Source: MGBC124762 sp048201935 (GTDB taxonomy: Bacteria > Bacillota > Clostridia > Oscillospirales > Oscillospiraceae). From it: DNA of 64,000 bases. Shown one piece after another: positions 46,304 through 55,917 of the stretch. A program made the position numbers and the translations under genes. The stretch is from contig DBFBGR010000025.1 in NCBI GenBank assembly GCA_048201935.1, positions 1 to 64,000 of the forward strand. Reading direction: 5' to 3'. The notes under the pieces are model-generated. The model searched no databases and had not been told where the DNA came from. It saw only the letters and a program-made list of their open reading frames with translations. Every line of letters begins with the position of its first letter. Position 1 is the stretch's first letter.

Positions 46304-46825
46304 TTACTGCCGCTGGAAGGTGTAGCCCTCGGTGGCGGCGATGGTGTCCAGGATGTCTGGGATCTGGTCGGTGAGGGAGGCGAAAAGCTCCGCCTGCTCC
46401 TCGGGGAATTCCACGTCGGTGGGGTAGAGGGCCACCAGGTTTTCCACAAAGCCGTCCTGGGTGGTGAGGGTGCCCACCAGCTGGTAATCGGGGTATTCGG
46501 TGTAGTCCAGGTCGGTGGGGATGGCCAGCAGGGAGAAGAGCCAGCCGCCGGTGCCCGCCTCCCGGCTGACGGGCTCATAGAAGGTCAGGGCATAGGTGGT
46601 GTCGGTCTCGTCGGTCTCCCATACGGTTTGTTCCTGCCACTGCGTCGGCAGCTTCACAGAGAAACCGCCCTGGACGTAGTCCCCCTTGCCGGTGGTGTAC
46701 CACGGGCTGACGGTGAGAGTGGCCGGGCTGGGGGATGGCGATGGTGAGGGCGTTGGGGCCTGCCGGGGCGTGCAGCCACTCAGCAGCAGGGCACATAGGG
46801 CCCAGCAAAGCATCCGCGTTTTCAT
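46304..46825 (-). CDS. Lipoprotein with PSPSPSPSP linker
   Basis: The 173-residue lipoprotein has its lipobox LLSGC (Cys 18), then a Pro-Ser repeat linker (TPSPSPSPSPATL) and a globular domain of about 135 residues with GGFSVKLPTQWQE, a start often seen in PsbP-like or DUF-type small lipoproteins of Clostridia. Function unknown. AAAGGAGGTCG precedes the start. It has its own promoter and is probably co-transcribed with the AraC gene. Confidence 0.8.
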   Translation of the reverse strand: MKTRMLCWALCALLLSGCTPRQAPTPSPSPSPSPATLTVSPWYTTGKGDYVQGGFSVKLPTQWQEQTVWETDETDTTYALTFYEPVSREAGTGGWLFSLLAIPTDLDYTEYPDYQLVGTLTTQDGFVENLVALYPTDVEFPEEQAELFASLTDQIPDILDTIAATEGYTFQRQ

Positions 46826-46847
46826 CCGTATCGACCTCCTTTATCAC

Positions 46848-46877
46848 AGTATACCACAGCTTTACCAATGCATACAA
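46848..46877 (-). promoter_or_regulatory. Promoter for lipoprotein gene
   Basis: On the minus strand TTGTAT (46872-46877), 18-bp spacer, TATACT (46848-46853). Confidence 0.65.
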
Positions 46878-46887
46878 GGCAGGACAT

Positions 46888-47640
46888 TCACTCGACCTCC
46901 AAGGACACCGGGCAGTGGTCGCTGCCGTAGATGTCCGAATGGATAGAGGCGGTGCGGAGCCTGGACGCGAAGCGCTGGGAGGCCAGGAAGTAGTCGATGC
47001 GCCAGCCGGCGTTGTTCTCCCGGGCGTGGAAGCGGTAGCTCCACCAAGAATAGGCCCCGGTGAGGTCGGGATGGAAATGGCGGAAGGTATCCAAAAAGCC
47101 CGAGTCCAAAAGGTCGCCGAACTTCTCCCGCTCCTCGTCGGAGAAGCCCGGGTTGCCCCGGTTGGGGCCAGGGTTTTTTAGGTCGATGTCCTGATGGGCA
47201 ACGTTCAGATCGCCGCAGAGGATCACCGGCTTTTGCTTGTCCAGCTTCAGCAGGTACCGCCGCAGAGCGTCCTCCCAGCTCATGCGGTACTCGATGCGCT
47301 TGAGGCCATCCTGGGCGTTGGGGGAGTAGACCGTCACCACAAAGCAGTCCTCCAGCTCCAGGGTGATGGCCCGGCCCTCGCTCTCGTGGTGGGGGTCGTC
47401 GATGTCGTAGCGGATACTCATGGGCTCCAACCGGGTGAAGATGGCCGTGCCCGAGTAGCCCTTTTTCTCCGCGCTGTTCCAAAAGAGCTGGTAGCCGGGC
47501 AGCTCCAGGTCGATCTGCTCGGGCTGGAGCTTGGTCTCCTGGAGGCAGAATACGTCGGCGTCCAGTAGAGCAAAGCTGTCCAAAAACCCCTTTTGCATAC
47601 AGGCACGCAGGCCATTGACGTTCCAGGATACCAGCTTCAT
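46888..47640 (-). CDS. exoA: Exodeoxyribonuclease III
   Basis: The 250-residue AP endonuclease/3'-exonuclease of base-excision repair carries SWNVNGLRA, CLQETKL with the metal-binding Glu, YSPNAQDG, GDLNVAHQDIDL, and the C-terminal GSDHCPVSLEV with the catalytic His. Its ATG overlaps the stop of the upstream XRE gene (ATGA). Confidence 0.97.
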   Translation of the reverse strand: MKLVSWNVNGLRACMQKGFLDSFALLDADVFCLQETKLQPEQIDLELPGYQLFWNSAEKKGYSGTAIFTRLEPMSIRYDIDDPHHESEGRAITLELEDCFVVTVYSPNAQDGLKRIEYRMSWEDALRRYLLKLDKQKPVILCGDLNVAHQDIDLKNPGPNRGNPGFSDEEREKFGDLLDSGFLDTFRHFHPDLTGAYSWWSYRFHARENNAGWRIDYFLASQRFASRLRTASIHSDIYGSDHCPVSLEVE

Positions 47641-47912
47641 TTCCCGTCCTCCTCCGCCTGGGGGCTTTGGTACTCCAGGAGGTCCTCCACCTGGCAGTCC
47701 AGCACATAGCAGACCTTGGCCAAAAAGTCCAGGTCCGCCATCTCCACGCTGACGCCCTTATAGTAGCGGTCCACCACGTCGTACTTCACGCCGGTGAGCA
47801 CGCTGAGCCGGTTGCGGGTGAGCCCCCGCGCGTCCAAAAGCTGGGCCAGCTTGACCCGGATGCGCCCGTACTCCTCGGTTTGGTAGCGGATGATGCTCTT
47901 GGGTCCCTCCAT
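47637..47912 (-). CDS. Small XRE-family regulator upstream of exoA
   Basis: The 91-residue regulator has a Cro/C1-type helix-turn-helix (LLDARGLTRNRLSVLTGVKY) and the trailing VDRYYKG, LDFLAKVCYVLDCQVEDLLEY of this subgroup. ATG at 47912 follows GAGAGGAGGCGG. It overlaps exoA by 4 nt, so a DNA-repair enzyme is co-regulated with this protein. Repeats at 47952-48001 upstream look like its binding sites. Confidence 0.87.
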   Translation of the reverse strand: MEGPKSIIRYQTEEYGRIRVKLAQLLDARGLTRNRLSVLTGVKYDVVDRYYKGVSVEMADLDFLAKVCYVLDCQVEDLLEYQSPQAEEDGK

Positions 47913-47951
47913 GAGTCGCCGCCTCCTCTCTCTTCTATATTTTAACAATGG

Positions 47952-48001
47952 ATACCCCTATTGACATTTCCCTTGTTTTAGTATACCCTTATTAAAGGGT
48001 A
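47952..48001. promoter_or_regulatory. Direct and inverted repeats, candidate XRE operators
   Basis: ATACCCCTATT (47952-47962) and ATACCCTTATT (47983-47993) are direct repeats 31 bp (about three turns) apart. The second is half of the dyad TACCCTT-ATTA-AAGGGTA (47984-48001). They lie just upstream of the XRE-exoA operon and over possible promoter elements on both strands (plus-strand TTGACA at 47961, minus-strand TATACT at about 47980-47985). Confidence 0.45.
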
Positions 48002-48073
48002 ATCTATGGCGAAGGAGGGAACAGATATCGGAGAAAATACGTCTATATATTGTCGGCGTTCCGATGGCAAAAC

Positions 48074-48112
48074 TTTACGGAATCTTTACATTTTTTATCC
48101 AAATCTTAACTA
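48074..48112 (+). promoter_or_regulatory. PhoB/OmpR-type direct repeats upstream of exporter operon
   Basis: TTTACG (48074), TTTACA (48085) and TTAACT (48107) fall on an 11-bp register (the 48096 position, ATCCAA, is degenerate). This is the usual TTTACA-N5 layout for OmpR/PhoB-family regulators. A TATAAT (48134-48139) follows with no good -35, as expected for an activator-dependent promoter. Confidence 0.45.
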
Positions 48113-48208
48113 CCATTTCCCATGCCCGGGTAGTATAATGTTCCCTGGAAGTTTCATGGATAAGTCTGCCGAGCACATCGGTATGTGAAATAAGGAGGAT
48201 GTTGGACC

Positions 48209-49993
48209 ATGAGCGAGGAAGTCAAAAACACCAACACCGGGACCGCCGTCGCGGAGCCCACCCAGTCCACTGCTGTGGCGGACGCCCCTGGCGCGCCTCC
48301 CACGCCCCCGGTCAAGAAGAAGCGCAAGAAGGGTCATCCGGTCCGCAACGGGATCATCGCCGCCGTGGTGGCGGTGGCGCTGGGCGTGGGCATCTACTTC
48401 CTGGTGAGCTTTTTGGGCAAGGGTAAGGAAGTGGACAGCCAGATGATGACCCAGGTGGCCGACTATGGCTCCATCCAGTCCTCGGTCCAGGGCTCGGGCT
48501 CCGCCCGGAGCAAAGAGAGCGCCGCCATCACACTGAGCCAGACAGGCGTCGTCCAGCAGCTCTATGTCAACGCCGGCGACACGGTGACGGCGGGTCAGCC
48601 TCTCTACACCATCTTCTCCCAGGCCGCCGAGGACGAGGTCTCCCAGCGCCAGAGCGACCTGGAAAAGGCCCAGGACTCCCTGGCGGATCTTCAGCGGGAG
48701 ATGAACGACCTCTATAAGCAGCAAAACAACCTGACCGTCCGGGCCCCCTTCGCCGGGAAGGTCATCGAGGTCAGCGAGTTCACCGAAGGGCTGGATATTC
48801 CCAAGGGCGCTCCTGTCTGTACCCTGGTGAATGACAAGCAGCTCAAGCTCTCTCTCTTCTTCAGCTACGCCTATGAGGACGCCATTAGCATTGGACAGAG
48901 CGTGGACGTGTCCATCCCCGCGGTGATGCGGAGCTTCACCGGACGGGTGGAGACCATCAACAAGATCCACTACATCTCTCCCGAGGGCTCGGACAATTTT
49001 GAGGTCATCATGGCCTTCGACAACCCCGGTACGCTTACCGAGGGCATGACCGCCACCGCCACCCTCACCGCCGCTGACGGCACTCCCATTTACCCTTATC
49101 AAAACGGCAAGACGGAGTATTACGAGGTCCGAAAGGTAGTCACCGAGGCCGGTGGACCCATGGTGACCAACAACCTGCTGCGCTATGCCGACGTGGACCC
49201 CGGCGACGCGCTGCTGGTCATGAGCTCGGACACTCTGGACGAGGAGCTGCGGAGCTACCGGGACCGCCTGGAGACGAGCCGGAAGGCCGTCACCGACGCG
49301 CAGGACGCCTTGGAGAAGGCCCGGGAGGCCCTCCAGGACTTCAACGCCGTGGCCCCCATTGACGGCACCGTGACCTCCTGCACCTTGGTGGAGGGTCAGG
49401 AGGTCAAGAGCGGCGACACCGTCATCACCATCTCCAACAACACCACGATGGTGGTCACCATCCAGGTGGACGACCGCAACATTGCCTACGTCAAGCCCGG
49501 TATGACGGTAGACCTCCAGAGCGACTGGGGCAACGGCAATACATATATGGGTACTGTTACTAAGATCGATATGTCCCTCTCCGGCGACGCCATGGGCAGC
49601 GGCATGACCCGCTACCCCGTCACCCTGGAGGTGGACAACATGGACGGCTCGCTGTTGGAGGGCATGTGGCTCAACTACTCCTTCGTCACCAGCCAGTCCG
49701 ATAACTGCATCATCGTGCCCATGCAGAGCGTGAAGTACATGAGTCTGGAGGATGGTGAGACCGCCTCGGTGGTCTTTATCCAGGCCGACAGCAAGCCTGA
49801 CAACACTGTGGATGTGGACATCCCCGAGCTGATGCCCGGCGAGGTCCCCACCTATCCCAGCCAGAGCGACGGCTACTACCCCGTGGCGGTGGAGACCGGG
49901 CTGTCGGACAGCTATAATGTGGAGATCAAGAGTGGCCTCGAGGGCGGCGAGGAGGTCTTTGTCTCCTACATCGTCTCTCAGGCTTGGGGCTAA
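48209..49993 (+). CDS. MacA/HlyD-type membrane-fusion protein of ABC exporter
   Basis: The 594-residue adaptor has a hydrophilic N-terminus (about 1-48), one membrane helix (about 48-70), a beta-barrel/lipoyl/coiled-coil arrangement (VVQQLYVNAGDTVTAGQPL, DLEKAQDSLADLQREMNDLY) and a second coil plus lipoyl half (RLETSRKAVTDAQDALEKAR, GTVTSCTLVEGQEVKSGDTV). Two half-lipoyl pairs in one chain make it longer than typical MacA. It should bridge the MacB transporter to the wall. AAGGAGGATG precedes the ATG. MacB-type ATPase and permease follow. Confidence 0.88.
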   Translation: MSEEVKNTNTGTAVAEPTQSTAVADAPGAPPTPPVKKKRKKGHPVRNGIIAAVVAVALGVGIYFLVSFLGKGKEVDSQMMTQVADYGSIQSSVQGSGSARSKESAAITLSQTGVVQQLYVNAGDTVTAGQPLYTIFSQAAEDEVSQRQSDLEKAQDSLADLQREMNDLYKQQNNLTVRAPFAGKVIEVSEFTEGLDIPKGAPVCTLVNDKQLKLSLFFSYAYEDAISIGQSVDVSIPAVMRSFTGRVETINKIHYISPEGSDNFEVIMAFDNPGTLTEGMTATATLTAADGTPIYPYQNGKTEYYEVRKVVTEAGGPMVTNNLLRYADVDPGDALLVMSSDTLDEELRSYRDRLETSRKAVTDAQDALEKAREALQDFNAVAPIDGTVTSCTLVEGQEVKSGDTVITISNNTTMVVTIQVDDRNIAYVKPGMTVDLQSDWGNGNTYMGTVTKIDMSLSGDAMGSGMTRYPVTLEVDNMDGSLLEGMWLNYSFVTSQSDNCIIVPMQSVKYMSLEDGETASVVFIQADSKPDNTVDVDIPELMPGEVPTYPSQSDGYYPVAVETGLSDSYNVEIKSGLEGGEEVFVSYIVSQAWG

Positions 49994-50005
49994 AAGGTGG
50001 CCGCC

Positions 50006-50697
<692 letters not shown>

Positions 50698-50701
<4 letters not shown>

Positions 50702-52014
50702 AGATCGGACAGGCATTGAAGATGGCCCTGAAGTCCCTGAGGACCAAAAAGGGCCGCAGCTTTCTGACCATGCTGGGCATCATCATCGGCATCGGCGCGG
50801 TCATCGCCCTGGTGACCTACGCCCAGGGCCAGAACCTGGCCATGAAGGCCTACTATGAGAGCCAGGGCTCCAACGTGCTGGAGGTCTATGCCTACAGCTA
50901 CTCCGGCGGCGACGGTGCGGACGATGTGGGCCAACTGCTCTATGACTACTGCCTGGGCCTGGACGACGTGGTGGGCGTGACCCCCAACGGTGAGATATGG
51001 AGCGACCTTACCGTCTCCTACGGCGCCAAGACCCTGTCCCGGGACCGCTACGGCGGCATGATGGCCGTTGGCCCCGGCGTCTATGTAGACGGCGGTGGTG
51101 GCGGCCAGCAGGAGGATCACTACCCCTCCTTCGCCCTGGGCAACGACAAATACGGCCTTTGCAACAACTACCAGATCGCCAAGGGACGGGAGCTGAGCTA
51201 CCTGGAGGTCCAGAATATGGCCCAAGTGTGCGTGCTGGGTGCGGACACCGCCGAGTACCTCTTCTCCCTGGCCGACCCCATCGGCAAGAATGTCAACATC
51301 AACGGCATGCCCTTCCGGGTGGTGGGAGTCTACCAGAGCAAGTCTGCCGGCGTCAATATCGGCAACGACGAGGAGAACCAGTGGGTCACCGAATCCCTCA
51401 AATACCGGGACAAGCTGGTGCTGCTGCCCAGCACCATGACCCGCTACTTTAACAATAACGAGCCCATCAACCAGTACATGGTGAAGGTCAAGAGCCAGGG
51501 CGCTGTGGATGGGGTGGTGACTAAGCTCAACGGCTACCTCTCGGGCATCATCAACACCAACATGGGCTTTTTCAACGTCAGCAACCCCAACGAGTGGTCC
51601 AACGAGCTGGACGACGCCGACGCCATGCAGGCGCTGTTTTTGGGCATTATCGCCGCCATCTCGTTGCTGGTGGCGGGCATCGGCATCATGAACATCATGC
51701 TGGTCACCGTCACCGAGCGGACCCGGGAGATCGGCATCCGCAAGGCCATCGGCGCCGAGCGCAAGAGCATCATTGTCCAGTTCCTCATTGAGGCCGCCAT
51801 GATCTGCGGCATCGGCGGTCTGCTGGGCATCGCGTTGGGTTATGTAGCCGCCGCTGTTCTGACCAAGATATTCTTCGGCCTGGTCATCATGCCCGAGATG
51901 GGCATTACCATCCTGGCCTTTGGCATCTCGGTGGTGCTGGGCATCCTTTTCGGCTTGTACCCCGCCCTGAAGGCCAGCGCTCTCCAGCCCGTGGAAGCCC
52001 TTCGAGCGGATTAA
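50698..52014 (+). CDS. MacB-type ABC transporter permease
   Basis: The 438-residue permease has the MacB/FtsX layout: one N-terminal helix (RSFLTMLGIIIGIGAVIALV), a large extracellular domain (about 40-315) and three C-terminal helices (IAAISLLVAGIGIMNIMLVT, then GIRKAIGA and two further helices). The extracellular domain has a Gly-rich stretch (VDGGGGGQQE). With the ATPase and MacA it should export or extrude a peptide, antibiotic or lipid-linked substrate. The GTG overlaps the ATPase stop. Confidence 0.95.
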
Positions 52015-52032
52015 ATCTAGGAGGAAACGCAA

Positions 52033-54384
52033 ATGAAGAAACATCAATGGACCGCCCTAGTGTTGGCGGCGACTCTGCTCCTGGGCGTGCCCACCTTGGC
52101 TTCCGCCGCCAGGTCCAACGTCAACATCGCCCCCGCCTTTACCGACATCTCCGACCCTGACGTGGCCGAGAGCGCCAGCCTGCTGCGGCTGCTGGGCATC
52201 GTCAACGGCACCGGCGGCACCTATTTCAACCCCCAGGGTACCCTCTCCCGGGCGGAATTCTGTAAAATGGCGGTGGAGCTGCTGGACCAGGGCGACCAGG
52301 CGGCGGCGCAGATGAACCGCACCGTTTTCCGGGACGTGCCCTCTACCCACTGGGCCCGGGGCTATATCAATGTAGCTGCCCAGTCGGTGACCGTCGGGGA
52401 GGCCACCACCCCCGGTATCATCCGGGGCGACGCCAGCGGCTACTTCCACCCTGACGCCCCCATCACCTTTGCCGAGGCGGTGACCATCCTGGTGCGCTGC
52501 CTGGGCTATACCGACGCCAACGTGAGCAGCGTGGGTGGTGCCTGGTACGCCGGGCATCTGGCCAAGGCCCGGTCCATCGAGTTGCTGGAGGGCCTGGAGG
52601 ATCTTACCGGCGAGGATACCCTTACCCGGGCTCAGGCCGCCCGCCTCTTTGAAAACCTCATCTACACCCCCACCAAGGATAGTCAGGACCTTTTCCTCAA
52701 AAATAAGCTGGGAGGCTCCATCAAGGACTCCGAGCTGATCTTGGAGGTGAAGGGCGCACCCCTGTCCGCCGGGGGCTGGGCGCTGAAGACGGACAAGAGC
52801 AGCTACGTCACCTTCCACGGTCAGCTCTCCACCGATCTCCAAGGCAAGCGGTGCAAGCTGGTGCTGGACGAGGAGGGCAACGTGCTGGCCCTCCAGAGCG
52901 ACGAGGACTATGTCACCAAAGCCGTTCGCATCCGCTCGGCGGAGGCCCGGTATGTGATCACCGAGGACGGCGACCAGCTCCTGGTGAACGCCGAGACCCC
53001 TCTGTGGAGCGCCGACGATCCTCAGCAGACCTATGCCAAGGCCTATAAGGAGATCGTCCCCGGCACCACCGCTTTGTTCTGCTACGATAAGACCGACGAT
53101 CTGATCTCCATCTACCTCACCGGCGACAGCGCCACCGCCGTCACCGCCGTGGCCAAGGATTCCAGCCACCCTTTTGACGGGGCCTGGGAGGGTAACCCCA
53201 TCGCGGTTTACAAAAATGGCCTAAAAGCCTCCCTGTCCGACGTGAAGCCCTACGACGTGGGGACCTACGACTCCCGCACCGGCGTGTTGGAGCTGTCGGA
53301 CAAAAAGCTCACCGGCGTCTATGAAAACGCCGTGCCCAGCCCGGTGAGCCCGGATACTATCACCGTCATGGGCTGCGACGGCCTGGTGGTGCTGGACTGT
53401 GCCCTGGGCGACCTCAGCCGGTTCAAGCTGGGCGACCGGGTCACGCTGCTGCTGGACCGGTCCAACCGGGTGGCCGGGGTGGTCAGCGCCGACAAGGTCT
53501 CCAAAAAAGCCCTGGGCACCGCCACCATCGCCAAAGGCGGACGGGATTCCTACGGCGATATCTATACCGCCACCGTCACCACCGCCGACGGCCTTACCCT
53601 TAAGGGCCGGGTCCGCTCCAGCGACCAAGGCGTGGCCGCCGCGCCGGGCAAGCTGTGGGAGGTCACCTCTGACCGGCTGGGCTGGCTGGAGCTCACCACC
53701 GCCTCCTCCGCCGGCGTCACCGGCGACTGGAATGTGAAGGCCATGACCCTGGGCGGCGCCCAGGTCTCCCCCTGGGCGGCGGTCTATGACAAGATTGAGG
53801 GCGGCCATATGGTCAAGGTGGGCATGGACGCGGTCACCCTCTCCACCGTGTCCGCCGCCTCCATCACCCTAGTCCATCTGGACTCCAACGGCGCGGTGGA
53901 CGCTCTGGCCCTTCGGGACGTGACCGGCGACGGCTATACCTACGGTGTGACGGACTACGTCCAGGGCTCCTATACCGCCAGTGAGTTCGGCATGGGGACC
54001 TCCACCCCCAGTACCCTCACTCTCACCAACGGCGCGGGCGATACCCGCCTGGTCACCGGCGTGAACTTTGGCGCCAAGGGCATGGAGTACGCGGGCGTGG
54101 CCCCGGCCCTGCTCTCCCGCAACGGCGATCCCACCTTGGCCGGCTGGGTCACCCTCACCGCCCACAGCGGTGTGCACCGCACCGCCTTTGGCGAGGATAC
54201 CGTCCGAGTGGACGGCGTGGACTGGCCCCTGGCCACCGACATTGACAACGGCTGCTATAACGCCAAGTCCGAGACCTGGTTCGAATCGTTGGACGCGGCG
54301 CTGTCCTATTCCTCCACCCTCACCGTTTACTGCGACCGCTCTCCCAGCGAGGGCGGAAAGGTCCGGCTGGTGGTGGCCGAGTAA
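52033..54384 (+). CDS. S-layer homology (SLH) domain surface protein
   Basis: The 783-residue exported protein has a signal peptide (about 1-25, ending ASAA), three SLH repeats (about 33-87, 97-160, 170-215; ILVRCLGYTDA and TLTRAQAARLF are typical) and a beta-rich Thr/Asp/Gly-rich C-terminal region of about 550 residues without a recognised domain. SLH domains bind pyruvylated wall polysaccharide, the product expected from the CsaB fusion at 2561. It starts 18 nt after the MacB permease stop with TAGGAGGAAAC as ribosome site, so it is on the exporter transcript. Confidence 0.9.
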   Translation: MKKHQWTALVLAATLLLGVPTLASAARSNVNIAPAFTDISDPDVAESASLLRLLGIVNGTGGTYFNPQGTLSRAEFCKMAVELLDQGDQAAAQMNRTVFRDVPSTHWARGYINVAAQSVTVGEATTPGIIRGDASGYFHPDAPITFAEAVTILVRCLGYTDANVSSVGGAWYAGHLAKARSIELLEGLEDLTGEDTLTRAQAARLFENLIYTPTKDSQDLFLKNKLGGSIKDSELILEVKGAPLSAGGWALKTDKSSYVTFHGQLSTDLQGKRCKLVLDEEGNVLALQSDEDYVTKAVRIRSAEARYVITEDGDQLLVNAETPLWSADDPQQTYAKAYKEIVPGTTALFCYDKTDDLISIYLTGDSATAVTAVAKDSSHPFDGAWEGNPIAVYKNGLKASLSDVKPYDVGTYDSRTGVLELSDKKLTGVYENAVPSPVSPDTITVMGCDGLVVLDCALGDLSRFKLGDRVTLLLDRSNRVAGVVSADKVSKKALGTATIAKGGRDSYGDIYTATVTTADGLTLKGRVRSSDQGVAAAPGKLWEVTSDRLGWLELTTASSAGVTGDWNVKAMTLGGAQVSPWAAVYDKIEGGHMVKVGMDAVTLSTVSAASITLVHLDSNGAVDALALRDVTGDGYTYGVTDYVQGSYTASEFGMGTSTPSTLTLTNGAGDTRLVTGVNFGAKGMEYAGVAPALLSRNGDPTLAGWVTLTAHSGVHRTAFGEDTVRVDGVDWPLATDIDNGCYNAKSETWFESLDAALSYSSTLTVYCDRSPSEGGKVRLVVAE

Positions 54385-54385
54385 C

Positions 54386-54419
54386 AAAAAACCGGGAAGG
54401 CGCGCCTTCCCGGTTTTAT
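54386..54419 (+). terminator. Rho-independent terminator of exporter-SLH operon
   Basis: AAAACCGGGAAGGCG and its complement (54388-54402 and 54403-54417) form a long GC-rich palindrome with A and T tails just after the SLH stop. Confidence 0.88.
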
Positions 54420-54423
54420 TTTC

Positions 54424-54452
54424 TTGACAAGTGTGCTATAATCAGGTATACT
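54424..54452 (+). promoter_or_regulatory. smpB promoter
   Basis: TTGACA (54424-54429), 17-bp spacer, TATACT (54447-54452), starting 5 bp past the upstream terminator. Confidence 0.8.
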
Positions 54453-54482
54453 GCATTTTCCCGACCAAAGGAGGTGACCGCC

Positions 54483-54950
54483 GTGGCCCAGCAAAGCGCC
54501 AAGCGCGTGGTGGCGAAGAATCCAAAAGCCTACCACGACTATTTCATTGAGGATACCTATGAGGCCGGCGTGGCTCTGGCGGGCACCGAGGTCAAATCCA
54601 TCCGCCAGGGCAACGTGAATCTGAAGGATTCCTTCTGCCTGGTCAAGGACGGCCAGCTCACCCTCCTGGGGGTCCACATCTCGCCCTACGAAAAGGGCAA
54701 CATCTTCAACAAAGAGCCCCGCAGGCCCCGGCAGTTGCTCATGCACAAGCGGGAGATCGGCAAGCTGGGGGCCAAGGTCCAGCAAGAGGGCTATTCCATC
54801 ATCCCGCTGTCGGTGTACTTTTCCGGCCCCCGGGTGAAGGTGGAGATCGGCCTGGCCAAAGGAAAAAAGCTCTACGACAAGCGTGAGGACGCCGCCAGGA
54901 AGGACGCAAAGCGGGAGATGGACCGCAGGATGAAGGAACGAACTCGATAA
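54483..54950 (+). CDS. smpB: SsrA-binding protein SmpB
   Basis: The 155-residue protein binds tmRNA and guides it to stalled ribosomes. The core reads AYHDYFIEDTYEAGVALAGTEVKSIRQGNVNL and the basic C-terminal tail (RREDAARKDAKREMDRRMKE type) folds in the mRNA channel. GTG at 54483 is supported by AAAGGAGGTGACC 5' of it. Its partner RNA ssrA is encoded 600 bp downstream. Confidence 0.97.
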   Translation: MAQQSAKRVVAKNPKAYHDYFIEDTYEAGVALAGTEVKSIRQGNVNLKDSFCLVKDGQLTLLGVHISPYEKGNIFNKEPRRPRQLLMHKREIGKLGAKVQQEGYSIIPLSVYFSGPRVKVEIGLAKGKKLYDKREDAARKDAKREMDRRMKERTR

Positions 54951-54967
54951 AAAAGGAGTGTTGACAT

Positions 54968-55489
54968 ATGGCAAATCCCACCTTTACTATCACGATGTCC
55001 GACGGCAAGACCATGTCCGGCGAGCTCTACCCCGACAAGGCCCCCAACTCGGTACGCAACTTCATCGCCCTGGCCCAGGCCGGCTTTTATGACGGCCTTA
55101 TCTTCCACCGGGTCATCCCCGGCTTTATGATCCAGGGCGGCTGCCCCCAGGGCACCGGCACCGGCGGTCCGGGCTATAATATCCCCGGCGAGTTCTCCGG
55201 CAACGGCTTTGCTCAGAACGACATCGTCCACGAACGGGGCGTGCTCTCTATGGCCCGGGCCATGGACCCCAACTCCGCGGGCAGCCAGTTCTTCATCATG
55301 GTAGACGCCGCTCCTCATCTGGACGGACAGTACGCCGCCTTTGGTAAGGTGTTGGAGGGCATGGATACCGCCGATGCCATCGTCAGCACCCGCACCAACT
55401 TCCGGGATAAACCGCTGACGCCCCAGAAGATCCAGAGCGTCAGCGTGGATACCCATGGCGTGGATTACCCCGCGCCGGATAAGGTCTAA
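54968..55489 (+). CDS. Cyclophilin-type peptidyl-prolyl isomerase
   Basis: The 173-residue cytoplasmic cyclophilin isomerises X-Pro bonds. It has the catalytic FHRVIPGFMIQGG (Arg, Phe and Gln), GVLSMARAMDPNSAGSQFFI, and His in PHLDGQYAAFGKV. No signal peptide. AAAGGAGTG precedes the ATG. It lies 17 nt after smpB and is likely co-transcribed. Confidence 0.96.
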   Translation: MANPTFTITMSDGKTMSGELYPDKAPNSVRNFIALAQAGFYDGLIFHRVIPGFMIQGGCPQGTGTGGPGYNIPGEFSGNGFAQNDIVHERGVLSMARAMDPNSAGSQFFIMVDAAPHLDGQYAAFGKVLEGMDTADAIVSTRTNFRDKPLTPQKIQSVSVDTHGVDYPAPDKV

Positions 55490-55542
55490 GACAGTTTTCC
55501 CAGCACGAAGAGCTACGTTTGCTAGTTTCCGCAGCTTCGTTC

Positions 55543-55564
55543 AGCGGCCACGCTGTGGCCGCTT
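55543..55564 (+). other. Hairpin immediately 5' of tmRNA
   Basis: A perfect 9-bp AGCGGCCAC/GTGGCCGCT stem (55543-55551 and 55555-55563) with a GCT loop ends 4 nt before the tmRNA 5' base. A second, weaker dyad (CGAAGAGCT...AGCTTCG, about 55506-55539) lies before it. No promoter is seen in the 78-nt gap, so tmRNA may be processed from a longer smpB-cyclophilin transcript. Confidence 0.5.
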
Positions 55565-55567
55565 TAC

Positions 55568-55917
55568 GGGGGCGTACCGGTTTCGACGGGGACGTGGAGG
55601 CGGGAATAGCGGGCGGATGCGCCTAACATCCTTAAAATGGGCACCTTATAAATTAAAGAACAACGATAACGTAGTTCTCGCTGCCGCCTAAGGGCCGCAG
55701 CCATCCGCGCCGGAGGGGCCACGGGCCGGCAAGGGTGTCATCTTAGTGGCGTCCGTGCGTGCGCAAAGAGTTGAGCGCACCATGCACAATGACTCTACCG
55801 ATCCTTTGAGCGTGACGGCTCGCGCCTGGGTGAGGGAATGTAAATAACCGTCTGCGCCCGGAGAAGTTCCCGTTCAAACGTTTTCGGACAGGGGTTCAAC
55901 TCCCCTCGCCTCCACCA
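55568..55917 (+). ncRNA. ssrA: Transfer-messenger RNA
   Basis: The 350-nt RNA rescues stalled ribosomes and tags their products. The acceptor stem pairs GGGGGCG (55568-55574) with CGCCTCC (55907-55913, one G-U), discriminator A and encoded CCA to 55917. The GTACCGGTTTCGACGGGG 5' domain and the TTCAA T-loop (55894-55898) are typical. The tag frame ends at TAA 55689-55691 and encodes ...NDNVVLAAA; the resume codon is AAG 55656 or AAC 55659. Confidence 0.95.

Noticed and set aside
48006..48188. 60-codon open frame between the XRE-exoA operon and the exporter operon
   Set aside because: It overlaps the PhoB-like boxes and the TATAAT of the exporter promoter and has no convincing ribosome site or conserved look.
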